From: Peterkaempfera bronchialis
GTDB taxonomy: Bacteria; Actinomycetota; Actinomycetes; Streptomycetales; Streptomycetaceae
Assembly: GCF_003258605.2 (NCBI RefSeq)
Contig: NZ_CP031264.1
Coordinates: 5,794,232 to 5,858,231, forward strand
Length of the DNA stretch: 64,000 nt
Reading direction: 5' to 3'
In this document: positions 48,698 to 58,561 of the stretch, piece by piece
How the letters are laid out: each line of letters begins with the position of its first letter
How positions within the stretch are numbered: the first letter of the stretch is position 1
The notes under the pieces: generated by a model
What the model was told of the DNA's origin: nothing
Seen by the model: the letters and a program-made list of their open reading frames with translations, nothing else
The model's database searches: none
Position numbers and translations under genes: made by a program

Positions 48698-49941
48698 GGC
48701 ACCGCCATCCTGACATGGGTCGGACCGCCCGGCGGGCTGCTGATCTCCAGGGTGCCGTCGAAGACCGCGAGGCGGCGGCGCAGGCCCGCGAGCCCGCCGC
48801 CGGTCCGGACGTCGGCTCCGCCCCGGCCGTCGTCCTCGACCTCGGCGACGATGCCGGTGCCGTCCCGAGTGAGGGAGATGTGCGCCCGGGACGCCTGGGC
48901 GTGCCTGACCGCGTTGGTGAGCAGCTCGGCGATGCCGAAGTAGACGGCGGACTCGATCGGCGGGTCCAGACGCAGCGGGGTGTCGGCGCTGACGGCCACA
49001 TCGAGGGGGATGTCCAGGGCGAGGGCGCGGACGGCGTCGACGAGCCCGCGCTCGCTCAGTACCGGCGGGCTGATCCCCCGGATCAGCTCGCGCAGCTCGG
49101 CCAGCGAGGCGGTGGCGCCGGCCTGCGCGTGCCGCATCAGTGCCCTGGCCTGGTCGGGGTCGGACTCCATCAGTTTCCCGGCGGTCGCCAGGGAGAGCCC
49201 GAGCGCGACCAGGCGGGCCTGCGCTCCATCGTGCAGATCCCGCTCGATCCGGCGGATCTCGGCGGCTTGGGCGACCGTCGTGTCCGCGCGTTGGGCGGTC
49301 AGCTCCTCCACCCGGTCGGCCAGCGCCATCGCGGGCGACGGGCGCAGGAACCGTACGGCCACCGGCTTGATGGGCCGCCAGGCGTACGGGGCGGAGGCGA
49401 TGGCCACGACCGCACCGAGCGCCCCGAGGAGGCGCGCGGCGGGCTCCGGTCGGCCGAGCCCGAGGACCGCCGCGGCCACCCCGGCCGGCGGCAGGGACGC
49501 GACCACACCGGCGGTGAGCGGCGCGATCCCCGTGAACCGCAGGTCGCGCCAGGTGGCGGGGTCGCTCCACCGGACCCGCCACCGCTGGTCCATGAGGGCG
49601 TCCCGACGGGTGCGCTCATAGGAGAAGCCGTTCCACCAGTACCCGGTGGACATCCGCGTGACCTGCCCGGCCTGCCGGTATCCGGCGGGGATGACGGTGG
49701 CGGTCCACCTCGCGACGAGGAAGCGGACGATCCGGCAGACCGGGCGGGACAGGGCCAGCGTGCCCACGCAGACCAGCATGAACGGCGCCACCCACGACCA
49801 CGGGTTTCCCGCCCCCCACCAGATCCCCAGCGCCACGGCGGCGGCCCACACGGCCGGGACCAGCATGCTCACGGCCGCCACGACACACGCCCGCACAAAC
49901 CCCACCCCGGCGCTCGCCACCCACGAACCCAGCTGTCTCAT
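48682..49941 (-). CDS. Two-component sensor histidine kinase, NarL-partner type
   Basis: 419 aa. Two membrane segments lie near the N-terminus (ACVVAAVSMLVPAVWAAAVAL; WVAPFMLVCVGTLAL) and two near residues 135-190. The dimerisation domain carries the phospho-acceptor His in RIERDLHDGAQARLVALGLS (HisKA_3). A short HATPase domain has an N-box ELLTNAVRHA and a G-box DDGRGGADVRTGGGLAGL. The overlap with the response regulator gene gives co-translation. Confidence 0.92.
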   Translation of the reverse strand: MRQLGSWVASAGVGFVRACVVAAVSMLVPAVWAAAVALGIWWGAGNPWSWVAPFMLVCVGTLALSRPVCRIVRFLVARWTATVIPAGYRQAGQVTRMSTGYWWNGFSYERTRRDALMDQRWRVRWSDPATWRDLRFTGIAPLTAGVVASLPPAGVAAAVLGLGRPEPAARLLGALGAVVAIASAPYAWRPIKPVAVRFLRPSPAMALADRVEELTAQRADTTVAQAAEIRRIERDLHDGAQARLVALGLSLATAGKLMESDPDQARALMRHAQAGATASLAELRELIRGISPPVLSERGLVDAVRALALDIPLDVAVSADTPLRLDPPIESAVYFGIAELLTNAVRHAQASRAHISLTRDGTGIVAEVEDDGRGGADVRTGGGLAGLRRRLAVFDGTLEISSPPGGPTHVRMAVPCESL

Positions 49942-50134
49942 GACTCTTCCCCCGCCTTCCGTTCGGTGCTCCCACTCTGCACCGCGCGGAGCCCGCTGCC
50001 GCCCTGATCAGCCGGAGAGTGGGGCCGGCCCCACCCACCCGTGTGTCCAGGCCGATACCGCCCCGGCCCGGCACTTCGTAGCGTCGGTGAGCATGGAAAC
50101 CGACAACGTCAGACCCCGCTGCTACGGTCCGTGG

Positions 50135-50629
50135 ATGACAAGAATCGTGCCCTACACCGGTGGCGAGAAGGAAAGCCTGCACGCCAGCCTCGACCGGCAT
50201 CGCGATGTGATCCTCTGGAAGCTCGACGGCCTTGACGACGAAGCACTGCGGCGACCCATGACTCCGTCAGGGACCAACCTGCTGGCCATGGTGAAGCACT
50301 TGGCAACCGTCGAATACGGGTGGTTCTGCACAACGTTCGGGCGCGAGACCGAACCGTTCTGGTTCGATGCCTACACAGAAGACATGACCGTGGAACCGCA
50401 CGAGTCCACCGCAGACATCGTGGAGTTCTACGGCCGCGCCCGAGCCGCCGCCGACCAAGCGATCGACGAGATCCACCTTGACGGCCTCGGCACATCCTGG
50501 AACGGCATCACCGTGTCCATGCGCTGGGTGCTGATCCACATGATCGAAGAGACCGCACGACACGCGGGACACATGGACATCGTGCGAGAGCTCATCGACG
50601 GAGCAACCGGCGACCACCTGCGCGCCTGA
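50135..50629 (+). CDS. DinB family protein (DUF664-like)
   Basis: 164 aa from ATG 50135. An in-frame ATG at 50093 with GGTGAG upstream would add 14 residues, and I cannot decide between them. A four-helix-bundle pattern is visible with three metal-type His positions (VKHLATVEYGWF, VLIHMIEETARHAGHMDIVR). This is the DinB/YfiT arrangement; many members are mycothiol- or bacillithiol-dependent transferases, others are uncharacterised. It stands alone. Confidence 0.88.
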   Translation: MTRIVPYTGGEKESLHASLDRHRDVILWKLDGLDDEALRRPMTPSGTNLLAMVKHLATVEYGWFCTTFGRETEPFWFDAYTEDMTVEPHESTADIVEFYGRARAAADQAIDEIHLDGLGTSWNGITVSMRWVLIHMIEETARHAGHMDIVRELIDGATGDHLRA

Positions 50630-50745
50630 CACCCCAATCCGGCCACGGCGGACGGGGGAGGGGCTCCGTCCGCCGTCTTTGCTGCTCCGGGTGACAGGGC
50701 CTCTCGCGGCAACCCGCAGGCCGCCGACCACCGGCCCCGGCGGTT

Positions 50746-50867
50746 GCGAAAGTTTCGCCGTGGTGGGTGGTCGTGGAGCCCTTGTGGGGCTGGGAGTTGC
50801 GGCTTCCGAAATGTTTCGACTGATAGCCCTGGTGATCACTGGTGAGTTTCGGTGAACTTTCGGAAAC
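50746..50867. promoter_or_regulatory. Cluster of CGAAA/TTTCG palindromic elements upstream of the xylanase
   Basis: The 501 bp before the xylanase (50630-51130) holds no gene. Three elements are visible: a perfect 13-bp palindrome GCGAAAGTTTCGC (50746-50758), CGAAATGTTTCG (50807-50818), and a GTTTCG...TTTCGGAAAC pair (50846-50867). GAAA/TTTC elements are known in front of Streptomyces xylanase genes and are linked to their regulation. Confidence 0.6.
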
Positions 50868-50873
50868 AACTCA

Positions 50874-50903
50874 TTGACGGGCGCTTTGATCCGGGCGCAT
50901 ACT
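50874..50903 (+). promoter_or_regulatory. Candidate xylanase promoter
   Basis: TTGACG (50874-50879), 18-bp spacer, CATACT (50898-50903), just after the GAAA/TTTC cluster. This leaves a leader of more than 200 nt before the start codon. Confidence 0.5.
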
Positions 50904-51130
50904 CTCCAGCGATTGAAATGTCCGCGTAACGAAGAAGCGCCTTCGTACGGCCATCGGTCTGCTCTTCCCGGCTGCGTTGCATGACGTGGCGTGCGCTGTG
51001 CCGTCCCCTTCGGGGACCGGTCGTCATTCCCGGGTTGCCCCTGGCCCCGGGCCGTTCGTTCGGCTCTGCCGGCTCGTATCGCGCCGTCCGGATGTTCCCC
51101 TGTCAGCCTTCATCAGGAGGAAGCACGCTC

Positions 51131-52306
51131 ATGGGTCATGTCTCTGCCCGTTGGACGGGCGGTATACGCAACCGTGTCAGGCTGCTGGTCGGTGCCACGT
51201 GTGCCCTGGCGCTGGCCGTGGCCGCGCTGGCCATGCCCAGTACCGCCAGCGCTGACACGACGATCACCTCGAACCAGACCGGTACCAACAACGGCTACTA
51301 CTACTCGTTCTGGACCGATGGCGGCGGTTCGGTCTCGATGAACCTGGGTTCCGGTGGCAACTACAGCACCACCTGGAGCAATGTCGGCAACTTCGTCGCC
51401 GGCAAGGGCTGGAGCACCGGCGCGCGCAAGAGCGTGAACTACTCGGGCAGCTTCAACCCGTCCGGCAACGCGTACCTGGCCCTGTACGGCTGGACGACCA
51501 ACCCGCTCGTCGAGTACTACGTCGTCGACAACTGGGGCACCTACCGGCCCACGGGTACCTTCAAGGGCACCGTCACCAGCGACGGCGGCACCTACGACAT
51601 CTACCAGACGACGCGGACCAACGCCCCGTCGATCGAGGGCACCAAGACGTTCAACCAGTACTGGAGCGTCCGGCAGTCGAAGAAGACCGGCGGCACCATC
51701 ACCACCGGCAACCACTTTGACGCCTGGTCCAAGTACGGCATGAACCTGGGCAGCTTCAACTACATGATCCTCGCCACCGAGGGCTACCAGAGCAGCGGCA
51801 ACTCCAACATCACGGTGAGCGACGGCGGCAGCGGGAGCACCACGGGCGGGACCACCACGGGTGGCACGACCACGGGTGGCACCACGACCGGTGGCACCAC
51901 GACGGGTGGCAGCACCACCGGTGGGGCGACCACGGGTGGTACCACGACTGGTGGTTCCACCACGGGTGGGGGCGGGACGCCGGGTGGTTGCAAGGTCGCC
52001 TACAACCCGAACTCGTGGCCGGGCGGTTTCACGGCCGATGTGACGATCACCAACACCGGTTCCTCTGCGATCAACGGGTGGAACCTGGGCTTCACGCTGC
52101 CCAGTGGCCAGTCCGTGGCCAACGCCTGGAACGCCAACATCTCGCCCAGCAGCGGTGCGGTGACGGCTTCGAATGTCTCGTTCAACGGCCAGATCCCGGC
52201 GAACGGCGGGACCGCGTCGTTCGGCTTCCAGGGCACCTGGAGCGGATCCAGCTTCAGCAAGCCTGGCTCATTCACCCTCAACGGCACCGCCTGTTCCGTG
52301 GCCTGA
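51131..52306 (+). CDS. Secreted GH11 endo-1,4-beta-xylanase with CBM2
   Basis: 391 aa. ATG preceded by AGGAGG. Signal peptide with Arg-rich N-region and [17 protein letters not shown]. The GH11 jelly roll covers residues about 45-235: [26 protein letters not shown] with the nucleophile Glu, and [11 protein letters not shown] with the acid/base Glu. A Gly/Thr linker (TTGG repeats) follows, then a family 2 carbohydrate-binding module with terminal Cys pair and conserved Trp ([24 protein letters not shown]). It degrades xylan outside the cell. The linker and CBM2 are nearly identical to those of the deacetylase 119 bp downstream, with which it may form an operon. Confidence 0.93.
   Translation: MGHVSARWTGGIRNRVRLLVGATCALALAVAALAMPSTASADTTITSNQTGTNNGYYYSFWTDGGGSVSMNLGSGGNYSTTWSNVGNFVAGKGWSTGARKSVNYSGSFNPSGNAYLALYGWTTNPLVEYYVVDNWGTYRPTGTFKGTVTSDGGTYDIYQTTRTNAPSIEGTKTFNQYWSVRQSKKTGGTITTGNHFDAWSKYGMNLGSFNYMILATEGYQSSGNSNITVSDGGSGSTTGGTTTGGTTTGGTTTGGTTTGGSTTGGATTGGTTTGGSTTGGGGTPGGCKVAYNPNSWPGGFTADVTITNTGSSAINGWNLGFTLPSGQSVANAWNANISPSSGAVTASNVSFNGQIPANGGTASFGFQGTWSGSSFSKPGSFTLNGTACSVA
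51851..52306 (+). repeat. Linker-CBM2 repeat, copy 1
   Basis: 456 bp matching 53130-53585 (offset 1,279 bp) with a few substitutions. It covers the Gly/Thr linker and the whole CBM2. Confidence 0.88.
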
Positions 52307-52341
52307 CCGCGCACCAGGCCATCCGAGGCTCGGCATAACCA

Positions 52342-52375
52342 GAGCGGCCGAGGTATCCGCGTTCCTCGGCCGCTC
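52342..52375. terminator. 12-bp stem hairpin between xylanase and deacetylase
   Basis: Arms 52342-52353 and 52364-52375, 10-nt loop, no T-run. It may attenuate rather than fully stop read-through into the deacetylase gene. Confidence 0.7.
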
Positions 52376-52424
52376 GCCGCCACCCCCACCCGCGGTCCGC
52401 CGCCTGCACGAGTAGGAACCCCCC

Positions 52425-53585
52425 ATGCGCATCGCCCCCCATCTGTCGATACGCGGCCTGGTCACGGGTCTGGCCGTCGCCGCGATGGCCATGGCAGGCA
52501 CCGTCTCCCTCGGTGTCAACGCCACCCCGTCGCACGCCGCCACCTGCAACGGATACGTCGGACTCACCTTCGACGACGGCCCGTCCAACGACCACACCCC
52601 GGCCATACTCAACGCACTCAAGCAGAACGGCCTGCGGGCCACCATGTTCAACGAGGGCCAGTACGCCGCCTCCTACCCCGCCCAGGTCCAGGCCGAGATC
52701 AACGCCGGCATGTGGGTCGGCAACCACAGCTACACCCACCCGCACCTGACCCAGCAGAGCCAGGCCCAGATCGACTCGGAGATCTCCCGGACCCAGCAGG
52801 CCATCTCCAGCGCGGGCGGCGGCACGCCGAAGCTCTTCCGTCCGCCGTACGGTGAGACCAACTCCACGCTGAAGTCGGTCGAGGCCAAGTACGGCCTGAC
52901 CGAGATCATCTGGGACGTCGACTCGCAGGACTGGAACGGCGCCAGCGTCGACGCCATCGTGCAGGCCAATGCGCAGCTCGGCAACGGCCAGGTCATCCTG
53001 ATGCACGAGTGGCCCGCCAACACGCTCACCGCGATCCCGCGCATCGCGCAGGGCCTGGCCAGCCGTGGACTGTGCGCCGGCATGATCTCCCCGCAGACCG
53101 GCCGCGCCGTTGCCCCCGACGGCGGCGGCACCACCACGGGTGGCACGACCACGGGTGGCACCACGACCGGTGGCACCACGACGGGTGGCAGCACCACCGG
53201 TGGGGCGACCACGGGTGGTACCACGACTGGTGGTTCCACCACGGGTGGGGGCGGGACGCCGGGTGGTTGCAAGGTCGCCTACAACCCGAACTCGTGGCCG
53301 GGCGGTTTCACGGCCGATGTGACGATCACCAACACCGGTTCCTCTGCGATCAACGGGTGGAACCTGGGCTTCACGCTGCCCAGTGGCCAGTCCGTGGCCA
53401 ACGCCTGGAACGCGAACATCTCGCCCAGCAGCGGTGCGGTGACGGCTTCGAATGTCTCGTTCAACGGCCAGATCCCGGCGAACGGCGGGACCGCGTCGTT
53501 CGGCTTCCAGGGCACCTGGAGCGGTTCCAGCTTCAGCAAGCCCGCTTCGTTCACCCTCAACGGCACCGCCTGCTCCATGGCCTGA
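52425..53585 (+). CDS. Secreted CE4 polysaccharide deacetylase (acetylxylan esterase-like) with CBM2
   Basis: 386 aa. ATG with AGGAA upstream and a signal peptide (GLAVAAMAMAGTVSLGVNA). The NodB domain has all motifs: LTFDDGPS, NHSYTHPHL, RPPYGE, WDVDSQDW and LMHEWPA. The same TTGG linker and CBM2 as in the xylanase follow. It resembles the AxeA-type acetylxylan esterase that follows a xylanase gene in Streptomyces. It removes acetyl groups from xylan, helping the xylanase. Confidence 0.92.
   Translation: MRIAPHLSIRGLVTGLAVAAMAMAGTVSLGVNATPSHAATCNGYVGLTFDDGPSNDHTPAILNALKQNGLRATMFNEGQYAASYPAQVQAEINAGMWVGNHSYTHPHLTQQSQAQIDSEISRTQQAISSAGGGTPKLFRPPYGETNSTLKSVEAKYGLTEIIWDVDSQDWNGASVDAIVQANAQLGNGQVILMHEWPANTLTAIPRIAQGLASRGLCAGMISPQTGRAVAPDGGGTTTGGTTTGGTTTGGTTTGGSTTGGATTGGTTTGGSTTGGGGTPGGCKVAYNPNSWPGGFTADVTITNTGSSAINGWNLGFTLPSGQSVANAWNANISPSSGAVTASNVSFNGQIPANGGTASFGFQGTWSGSSFSKPASFTLNGTACSMA
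53130..53585 (+). repeat. Linker-CBM2 repeat, copy 2
   Basis: Partner of 51851-52306. The catalytic parts are unrelated, so only the linker and binding module were copied or homogenised. Confidence 0.88.
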
Positions 53586-53605
53586 CGCTGCACCAGGCCG
53601 TCACG

Positions 53606-53637
53606 GGGCCCGGATCGCTTCCACGCGGTCCGGGCCC
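53606..53637. terminator. Hairpin after the deacetylase gene
   Basis: 9-bp GC arms (53606-53614, 53629-53637), with partial pairing in the loop. Confidence 0.7.
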
Positions 53638-53737
53638 TGGCCGTTCACGCAGGTATCTCCCGCGCGCCTGAGGATCACTCCATCCCGGGGTGCTCAGACG
53701 CCGCTGCCCGAAGTCTCCACCGGATAGGGGACGTCCC

Positions 53738-53940
53738 ATGGACGTCCTGCGGACCGCCGTCAGCTTCTTCGGCGCCGAGGACCCCGCCGAGGACGACGGC
53801 AGCCCGACCGCCAACCGGACCAAGTCCCTTGCCCTGCTGGCGAAGCCCACATCACCGCGCAGCTGGCCCACAACGCCCTGGTCCGCCCGCTGGCCTCCTA
53901 CGGCGGACAGGGCCAGCGACCCGTGCGCGGCGGGCCTCCT
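53738..53940 (+). pseudogene. Citrate synthase remnant
   Basis: In one frame PMDVLRTAVSFFGAEDPAED and about 15 more residues match an internal citrate synthase segment. Right after, in another frame (from 53845), AHITAQLAHNALVRPLASYG matches the C-terminal end of the same family. The catalytic middle is missing, so this is an internally deleted, dead copy. Confidence 0.65.
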
Positions 53941-54189
53941 GACGGAACGGAACGGAACGCAGCCGGCGCACCGAGCCGAAAAACGCTTGGACTCCGCAGA
54001 CACCGTCGCGGGACACTGGGGTTCCTGGCTCCTCCGTACTCGTACGAATGCGTCGCCACGAGCCGCGTGGTGGCTCCGTCGTCGTTCCCGAGGGCATTCA
54101 CTCGAACCGAAGCTCCCGCGGCCAGTGGAGCAACCGCTTCTCCCGGGAGAAGCGCGTGGCGGGCTGCCGCACGACACCACGGGGTTGGG

Positions 54190-56007
54190 ATGGGATCGCC
54201 TACATCGCGCGGGGGTACTCCCGGCAGGGGCTCGGTGCTCCTCGCACTTCGCTACTACGGACGGGAGTTGCTCCGGCTCCGGCGGCAGACGGTGCCCGCG
54301 ATGCTGCTGCCGGCACTGGGCAACATCGGCATCAACTACATCGCGCCGCTGGTCGTCGCCAAGCTCGTCGGCCGAATCGCCGGCGACGCCGGAATCGACC
54401 TCGGCTCGACGCTGCCCTACATCCTCGTCTTCGCCTGTGTCCTGCTGCTCGCCGAGACACTGTGGCGCATCGGCCTGCACAACCTGAACCGCCTGGACGC
54501 CCTCGGTATCGAGCACCTGTATGTGATCGGCATGGACGAGCTGTTCGCCAAGGACGCCGCGTTCTTCCACGACAACTTCGCCGGATCGCTGACCAAGCGG
54601 GTCCTGAGCTTCGCCTCCCGCTTCGAGGCGTTTGTCGACACGCTGACGTTCTCGGTGGTGGGCAGCCTCGTCCCGCTGATGTTCGGGTCGGTGGTGCTGT
54701 GGCGCTACGAACCGCTGCTCGTCGTCGGACTCCTGGCGATGATCGCGCTGACGGCGCTCTGTGTGACGCCCCTCATCCGCCGCCGCCAGGCGCTCGTTGC
54801 CCAGCGCGAGGAGGCGATTGCCCGGGTTTCGGGCCACGTCGCCGACAGCCTGACCAATATGGACACCGTCCGGGCGTTCGCCGCCGAGGAACGCGAGGCC
54901 GCCGAGCACCGGTCCCGCGTCGCGGAGTCGCGGCGGCTCTCGCTGCGGTCGTGGGACTACGGCAACCTGCGTATCGACACGCTGGTCGCGCCGCTGTCCG
55001 TGCTGACCAATGCGCTGGGCCTGCTGCTCGCCATCGCACTCGGCGGCGGCAGGCACGGCGTGGAGGCGGTCGTGGTCGCCTTCACGTACTACACCAACGC
55101 GACGCGGATCATGTTCGAGTTCAACCAGATCTACCGCCGCCTGGAGAGCTCGATGACGGAGGCCGCACAGTTCACCGAACTGCTGCTGACGTCGCCGACC
55201 GTACTCGACCCGGCGTCGCCGGAGCCGCTGCTCTCCCGGGCCGCCGAGGTCCGCTTCGAGCAGGTGACCTTCGCCCACGGGGGCGCCAAGCCGCTCTTCG
55301 AGGGCCTTGACCTGGCCGTGCCCAGCGGGGCGAAGATCGGGCTGGTCGGCCGGTCCGGCGGCGGCAAGACCACGCTCACCCGGCTGCTGCTGCGTATGAC
55401 GGATATCGAGGCCGGCCGCATCCTGATCGGTCGTCAGGACATCAGCCGGCTGCGCCAGGCCGACCTGCGCAGTCTGATCGCCTATGTGCCGCAGGACCCC
55501 GCGATGTTCCACCGCACGCTGCGGGAGAACATCGCGTTCGCCCGACCGGACGCCACCGAAGCCGAGATCCGCCGGGCGGCCGAGGCGGCACACGTCACGG
55601 AGTTCGCCGACGCGCTGCCGGACGGCTTCGACACCATGGTGGGCGAGCGCGGAGTCAAGCTGTCCGGCGGACAGCGCCAGCGGGTCGCCCTCGCCAGAGC
55701 GATCCTGCGCGACGCGCCGATCCTGCTGCTCGACGAGGCGACCAGCGCCCTGGACTCCGAGAGCGAGCTCCTCGTCCAGGAGGCGCTGTGGCGGCTCATG
55801 GAGGGGCGCACGGCGCTGGTGGTGGCGCACCGGCTGAGCACGGTCGCCAATATGGACCGGCTGGTCGTCCTGGACCGTGGACGGATCGTCGAGCAGGGCA
55901 CACACCAGGAGTTGCTTGCATCGGACGGCTCCTACGCCAAGCTGTGGCAGCACCAGTCGGGCGGCTTCCTGGACGACAGCCCCGCCGCACGAGCCGACCT
56001 GAACTGA
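54190..56007 (+). CDS. ABC exporter, fused transmembrane and ATPase domains
   Basis: 605 aa from ATG 54190, after GGGGTTGGG. The frame is open for 89 more codons upstream but without homology-like sequence. Six transmembrane helices lie in residues about 20-310. The ATPase has Walker [12 protein letters not shown]-loop [18 protein letters not shown], signature [16 protein letters not shown], Walker [13 protein letters not shown] and H-loop VVAHRLSTV. This is the MsbA-like exporter type; cargo is unknown. No partner gene is adjacent, so it probably works as a homodimer. Confidence 0.88.
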   Translation: MGSPTSRGGTPGRGSVLLALRYYGRELLRLRRQTVPAMLLPALGNIGINYIAPLVVAKLVGRIAGDAGIDLGSTLPYILVFACVLLLAETLWRIGLHNLNRLDALGIEHLYVIGMDELFAKDAAFFHDNFAGSLTKRVLSFASRFEAFVDTLTFSVVGSLVPLMFGSVVLWRYEPLLVVGLLAMIALTALCVTPLIRRRQALVAQREEAIARVSGHVADSLTNMDTVRAFAAEEREAAEHRSRVAESRRLSLRSWDYGNLRIDTLVAPLSVLTNALGLLLAIALGGGRHGVEAVVVAFTYYTNATRIMFEFNQIYRRLESSMTEAAQFTELLLTSPTVLDPASPEPLLSRAAEVRFEQVTFAHGGAKPLFEGLDLAVPSGAKIGLVGRSGGGKTTLTRLLLRMTDIEAGRILIGRQDISRLRQADLRSLIAYVPQDPAMFHRTLRENIAFARPDATEAEIRRAAEAAHVTEFADALPDGFDTMVGERGVKLSGGQRQRVALARAILRDAPILLLDEATSALDSESELLVQEALWRLMEGRTALVVAHRLSTVANMDRLVVLDRGRIVEQGTHQELLASDGSYAKLWQHQSGGFLDDSPAARADLN

Positions 56008-56065
56008 ACGGGCAAGGCTCGGCAGCCCGGGTCGGCGCCCGGAGTCGGCGTGCACGGCCGGTCAA

Positions 56066-56305
56066 TTCCGCGGCGGCGGCTCCGGCCTCGGGATTGGTGG
56101 GGACGACCATCTGCGAGGACCAGCCGTGGAAGTCCTCGCGGTCGGCCGCCGGGACCCCGAGGAGTCCGCAGATCACCGCCATCGGGAGCGGCAGCGCCAG
56201 GGCTGCGACCCGCCGGGCGGTGAACTCCTTGGACACCAGTCGCCGCAGGCGGGTGTGGAGCGGCGGATCGACCTGGCGCATATCGTCGGCCCTGGCATGA
56301 TGCAC
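56066..56305 (-). pseudogene. Cytochrome P450 remnant
   Basis: It reads [20 protein letters not shown] (the P450 helix-C region) and then jumps directly to [20 protein letters not shown] and DREDFHGW, losing the intervening helices. No I-helix or heme-Cys motif exists downstream. It is truncated at both ends and internally deleted. Confidence 0.65.
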
Positions 56306-56311
56306 CTGGTG

Positions 56312-57661
56312 ATGACCGATCAGCCCCGAACCTCAACCTCCGAACCTCTCTTCGACGCACCTCTCTTCGACCACCGTTCCGCCGCGTGTGACGCACTGCA
56401 TGGCCTGGCCGTCGGTGATGCGTTCGGCGCACAGTTCTTCGTACCCGAGAACCGGACCGCCCTGGACGAGCGCTGCCTCCCGCCCGGCCCGTGGCCGTGG
56501 ACGGATGACACCGAGATGGCCTGCTCGGTCTTCGACGCGCTGCGGCTGCGGGGCTCGGTGGACCAGTGGGGGTTGGCGCGCTCCTTTGCGCGGCGGCATG
56601 ACTTCGACCGAGGGTACGGCCCGGCGATGAACCGGCTCCTACGGCAGGTCCGCGAGGGCGGCTCATGGCGAGACCTCGCCGCCGGGCTGTTCGACGGGCA
56701 AGGGTCCTTCGGCAATGGCTCGGCGATGCGGGTGGCGCCGCTGGGAGCCTGGTTCGCCGTGGACCTGGAGGAGGCCGCCTGGCAGGCCGCGCGCTCGGCC
56801 GAGGTCACGCATACCCACCCGGAGGCGGTGGCCGGAGCAGTGGCCGTCGCGGTCGCGGCCGCCTGCGCCGCGCGCAGCCGTGGCCGCCGCATCACGCCGC
56901 AGGAGCTGTTGCAGCCAGTGGTGGAGCTGACCCCGGCGGGAAAGGTGCGCGACGGTGCGGCCGAGGCGCTCTCCCTGACCGACCAGCCGCATGTGGAGCT
57001 GGCCGCCCACCGGCTGGGCAACGGGCGGCTGGTCAGCGCGGTGGACACCGTGCCGTTCACGCTGTGGTGCGCGGCCAGGCACTTGGACGACTACGAGGCC
57101 GCGCTGTGGGCCACGGCCTCGGCGGGCGGGGATGTCGACACCACCTGCGCGATCGTGGGCGGAATCCTGGCTTCCCGCCTGGGCGTTGACGGCATCCCGA
57201 GGCACTGGCACGACACCGTGGAACCGCTGCCGCCATGGCTGGAGCCGGATCGGCTCGGCACCGACGCGAGCCCAACGGACTTCCCGCAGACGGTGCCGAT
57301 CAAGCACCCGAAGCCGATCCAGCCTCCCGACCTGGTGTGGACACCCGGCGAGTGGCAGCGGATCCGCCATGGCGTCCGGGCCCAGGCCATGGAGGAGAAA
57401 TGGAACGCCTACCTTGCAGATGACCGGCTCCTGCTCAGCCGCAGCTCGACCGACCACTGCCTCTTCGAGGTAGCCGTCGAGCCGACTGCGGACGGTTGGC
57501 GGCCGGTGAGCGCCTGGGTGGAGTCCGCCCGCGACCGATACCGGCGCGGGACCGACGAGGCGGAGAGCGCCTTCCTGGAGATGCTCCTGAACATGTACTT
57601 CGGCAAGGCCGACCGACCGGAGCTGTGGGAGCGCTACCGCCGGCTGCGCTTCGGCGGTTGA
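56312..57661 (+). CDS. ADP-ribosylglycohydrolase family protein with extra C-terminal domain
   Basis: 449 aa from ATG 56312; ATGs at 56297 and 56300 are possible. Family motifs are [29 protein letters not shown] (metal Asp residues), [18 protein letters not shown] and [20 protein letters not shown]. About 120 additional residues after 330 have no recognised motif. The family removes ADP-ribose from proteins or metabolites. A broken ADP-ribosylation/crystallin J1-like gene lies just downstream, which suggests a once larger ADP-ribose-related locus. Confidence 0.88.
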   Translation: MTDQPRTSTSEPLFDAPLFDHRSAACDALHGLAVGDAFGAQFFVPENRTALDERCLPPGPWPWTDDTEMACSVFDALRLRGSVDQWGLARSFARRHDFDRGYGPAMNRLLRQVREGGSWRDLAAGLFDGQGSFGNGSAMRVAPLGAWFAVDLEEAAWQAARSAEVTHTHPEAVAGAVAVAVAAACAARSRGRRITPQELLQPVVELTPAGKVRDGAAEALSLTDQPHVELAAHRLGNGRLVSAVDTVPFTLWCAARHLDDYEAALWATASAGGDVDTTCAIVGGILASRLGVDGIPRHWHDTVEPLPPWLEPDRLGTDASPTDFPQTVPIKHPKPIQPPDLVWTPGEWQRIRHGVRAQAMEEKWNAYLADDRLLLSRSSTDHCLFEVAVEPTADGWRPVSAWVESARDRYRRGTDEAESAFLEMLLNMYFGKADRPELWERYRRLRFGG

Positions 57662-57780
57662 CCCACCTGCCCGACCTGATGACCGACGCCGCCGACGCGT
57701 TCCGTTCGCGACCGGGTGTGGTTACGGCTCCGCCCGGATGCGACGCGGATCATGGTTGCAGTGCGTGCGGCGGAAGACCG

Positions 57781-57925
57781 TCACCGGGTCGCCTCCGGGT
57801 GAGGCTGCGGCCGGAACTCGTGGACCACCTCGATACGGCCGACGATGTGCTGGTTGAACGCGTCCAACTCCTCCGCCGGCACCCACAGCTCCAGGATCGT
57901 GCTGCCGCCCGCCTGCTGAACCGGA
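57781..57925 (-). pseudogene. C-terminal remnant of an ADP-ribosylation/crystallin J1-like protein
   Basis: The last 45 codons of this frame read VQQAGGSTILELWVPAEELD, then AFNQHIVGRIEVVHEF. This matches my memory of the C-terminus of the small proteins named ADP-ribosylation/crystallin J1. The upstream part in this frame is an Arg/Pro-rich artefact, so the N-terminal two thirds are gone. Confidence 0.5.
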
Positions 57926-57938
57926 TGTCTCCTGGCCG

Positions 57939-58400
57939 CGCGGCGACTCCAGGGTCTGGCGGGTGGCCTCGGGCGCGGACGAGGCGTATGTGAAGCTGAG
58001 CCCGACCCCGGGGGACTGCGCGCGCGAGGTGCGCGCCTACCGGTACGCGGACCGCTCCCTCGCCGCCTGCGGGCCATTATGACCTCGCCGCTGCCGGGCC
58101 GTGCCGTCAGGGGTCTCTCCCTCACGGCCGAGGCTGAATCCCGGGTGCACGAGTCCGCCGGCCGACTGCGCGGACGGTGGCACGATCACCCCGAGTCGGT
58201 CTCGCCCCGGGTACGCGACGGCATCAGGGCGTCTATGGCCGAGCAGGCGGACGAGGCCGCAGTCTGTCTGGAGCGCACCGCCGAGCACCTCACCGAGGCT
58301 CAGCGCGCCCTGGTGCAGCGGGTGGCCCGAGAGCTTCCTCGGCTGGTCGAAGCGCCCACGGCTGACCGACGCGAACCCGGTACCGCCTCCGCCGAATCAG
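57939..58400 (+). pseudogene. Aminoglycoside phosphotransferase-family remnant
   Basis: Frame one (to TGA at 58080) has AYVKLSPTPGDCAREVRAYR, the N-lobe of an APH-type kinase with the ATP-site Lys. Frame two (from 58079) has SPLPGRAVRGLSLTAEAE and a helical stretch ending LVQRVARELPRLVEAPTA, the region just before the catalytic HGD motif. HGDxxxxN itself is absent. Internal and 3' deletions are evident. The second frame runs by chance into the LPMO gene. Confidence 0.6.
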
Positions 58401-58427
58401 GCGGGAGACAACTTCCAACCCGGACTG

Positions 58428-58456
58428 TTTACACGCCGTTGATCTGCTGTTATGTT
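58428..58456 (+). promoter_or_regulatory. Candidate LPMO promoter
   Basis: TTTACA (58428-58433), 17-bp spacer, TATGTT (58451-58456), followed 6 bp later by the CebR-type palindrome. Confidence 0.55.
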
Positions 58457-58462
58457 CCTCAA

Positions 58463-58476
58463 TGGGAGCGCTCCCA
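58463..58476. promoter_or_regulatory. CebR operator, perfect 14-bp palindrome
   Basis: TGGGAGCGCTCCCA is exactly the known binding site of the cellobiose-responsive LacI-family repressor CebR. It overlaps the expected transcription start of the LPMO gene, so cello-oligosaccharides should induce it. Confidence 0.9.
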
Positions 58477-58561
58477 TGACGCTTCATTCACCCCACCCCC
58501 CACCCCCGAAGCGGCTGCGGTGGGCTACGGCTTCGGGGGATGTCGCCGGAAGGTCTCCACC

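Noticed and set aside
51838..51975. Short tandem repeats as a CRISPR-like array
   Set aside because: They are the Gly/Thr linker codons of the xylanase, repeated in the deacetylase; no unique spacers.
53923..54189. 89-residue N-terminal extension of the ABC exporter
   Set aside because: No homology-like pattern. ATG 54190 gives the normal exporter length, and the upstream part overlaps the citrate synthase remnant.
58079..58561. N-terminal extension of the LPMO
   Set aside because: The extension encodes a phosphotransferase remnant. An LPMO needs its mature N-terminal His exposed by signal cleavage, which fits the TTG 58562 start.
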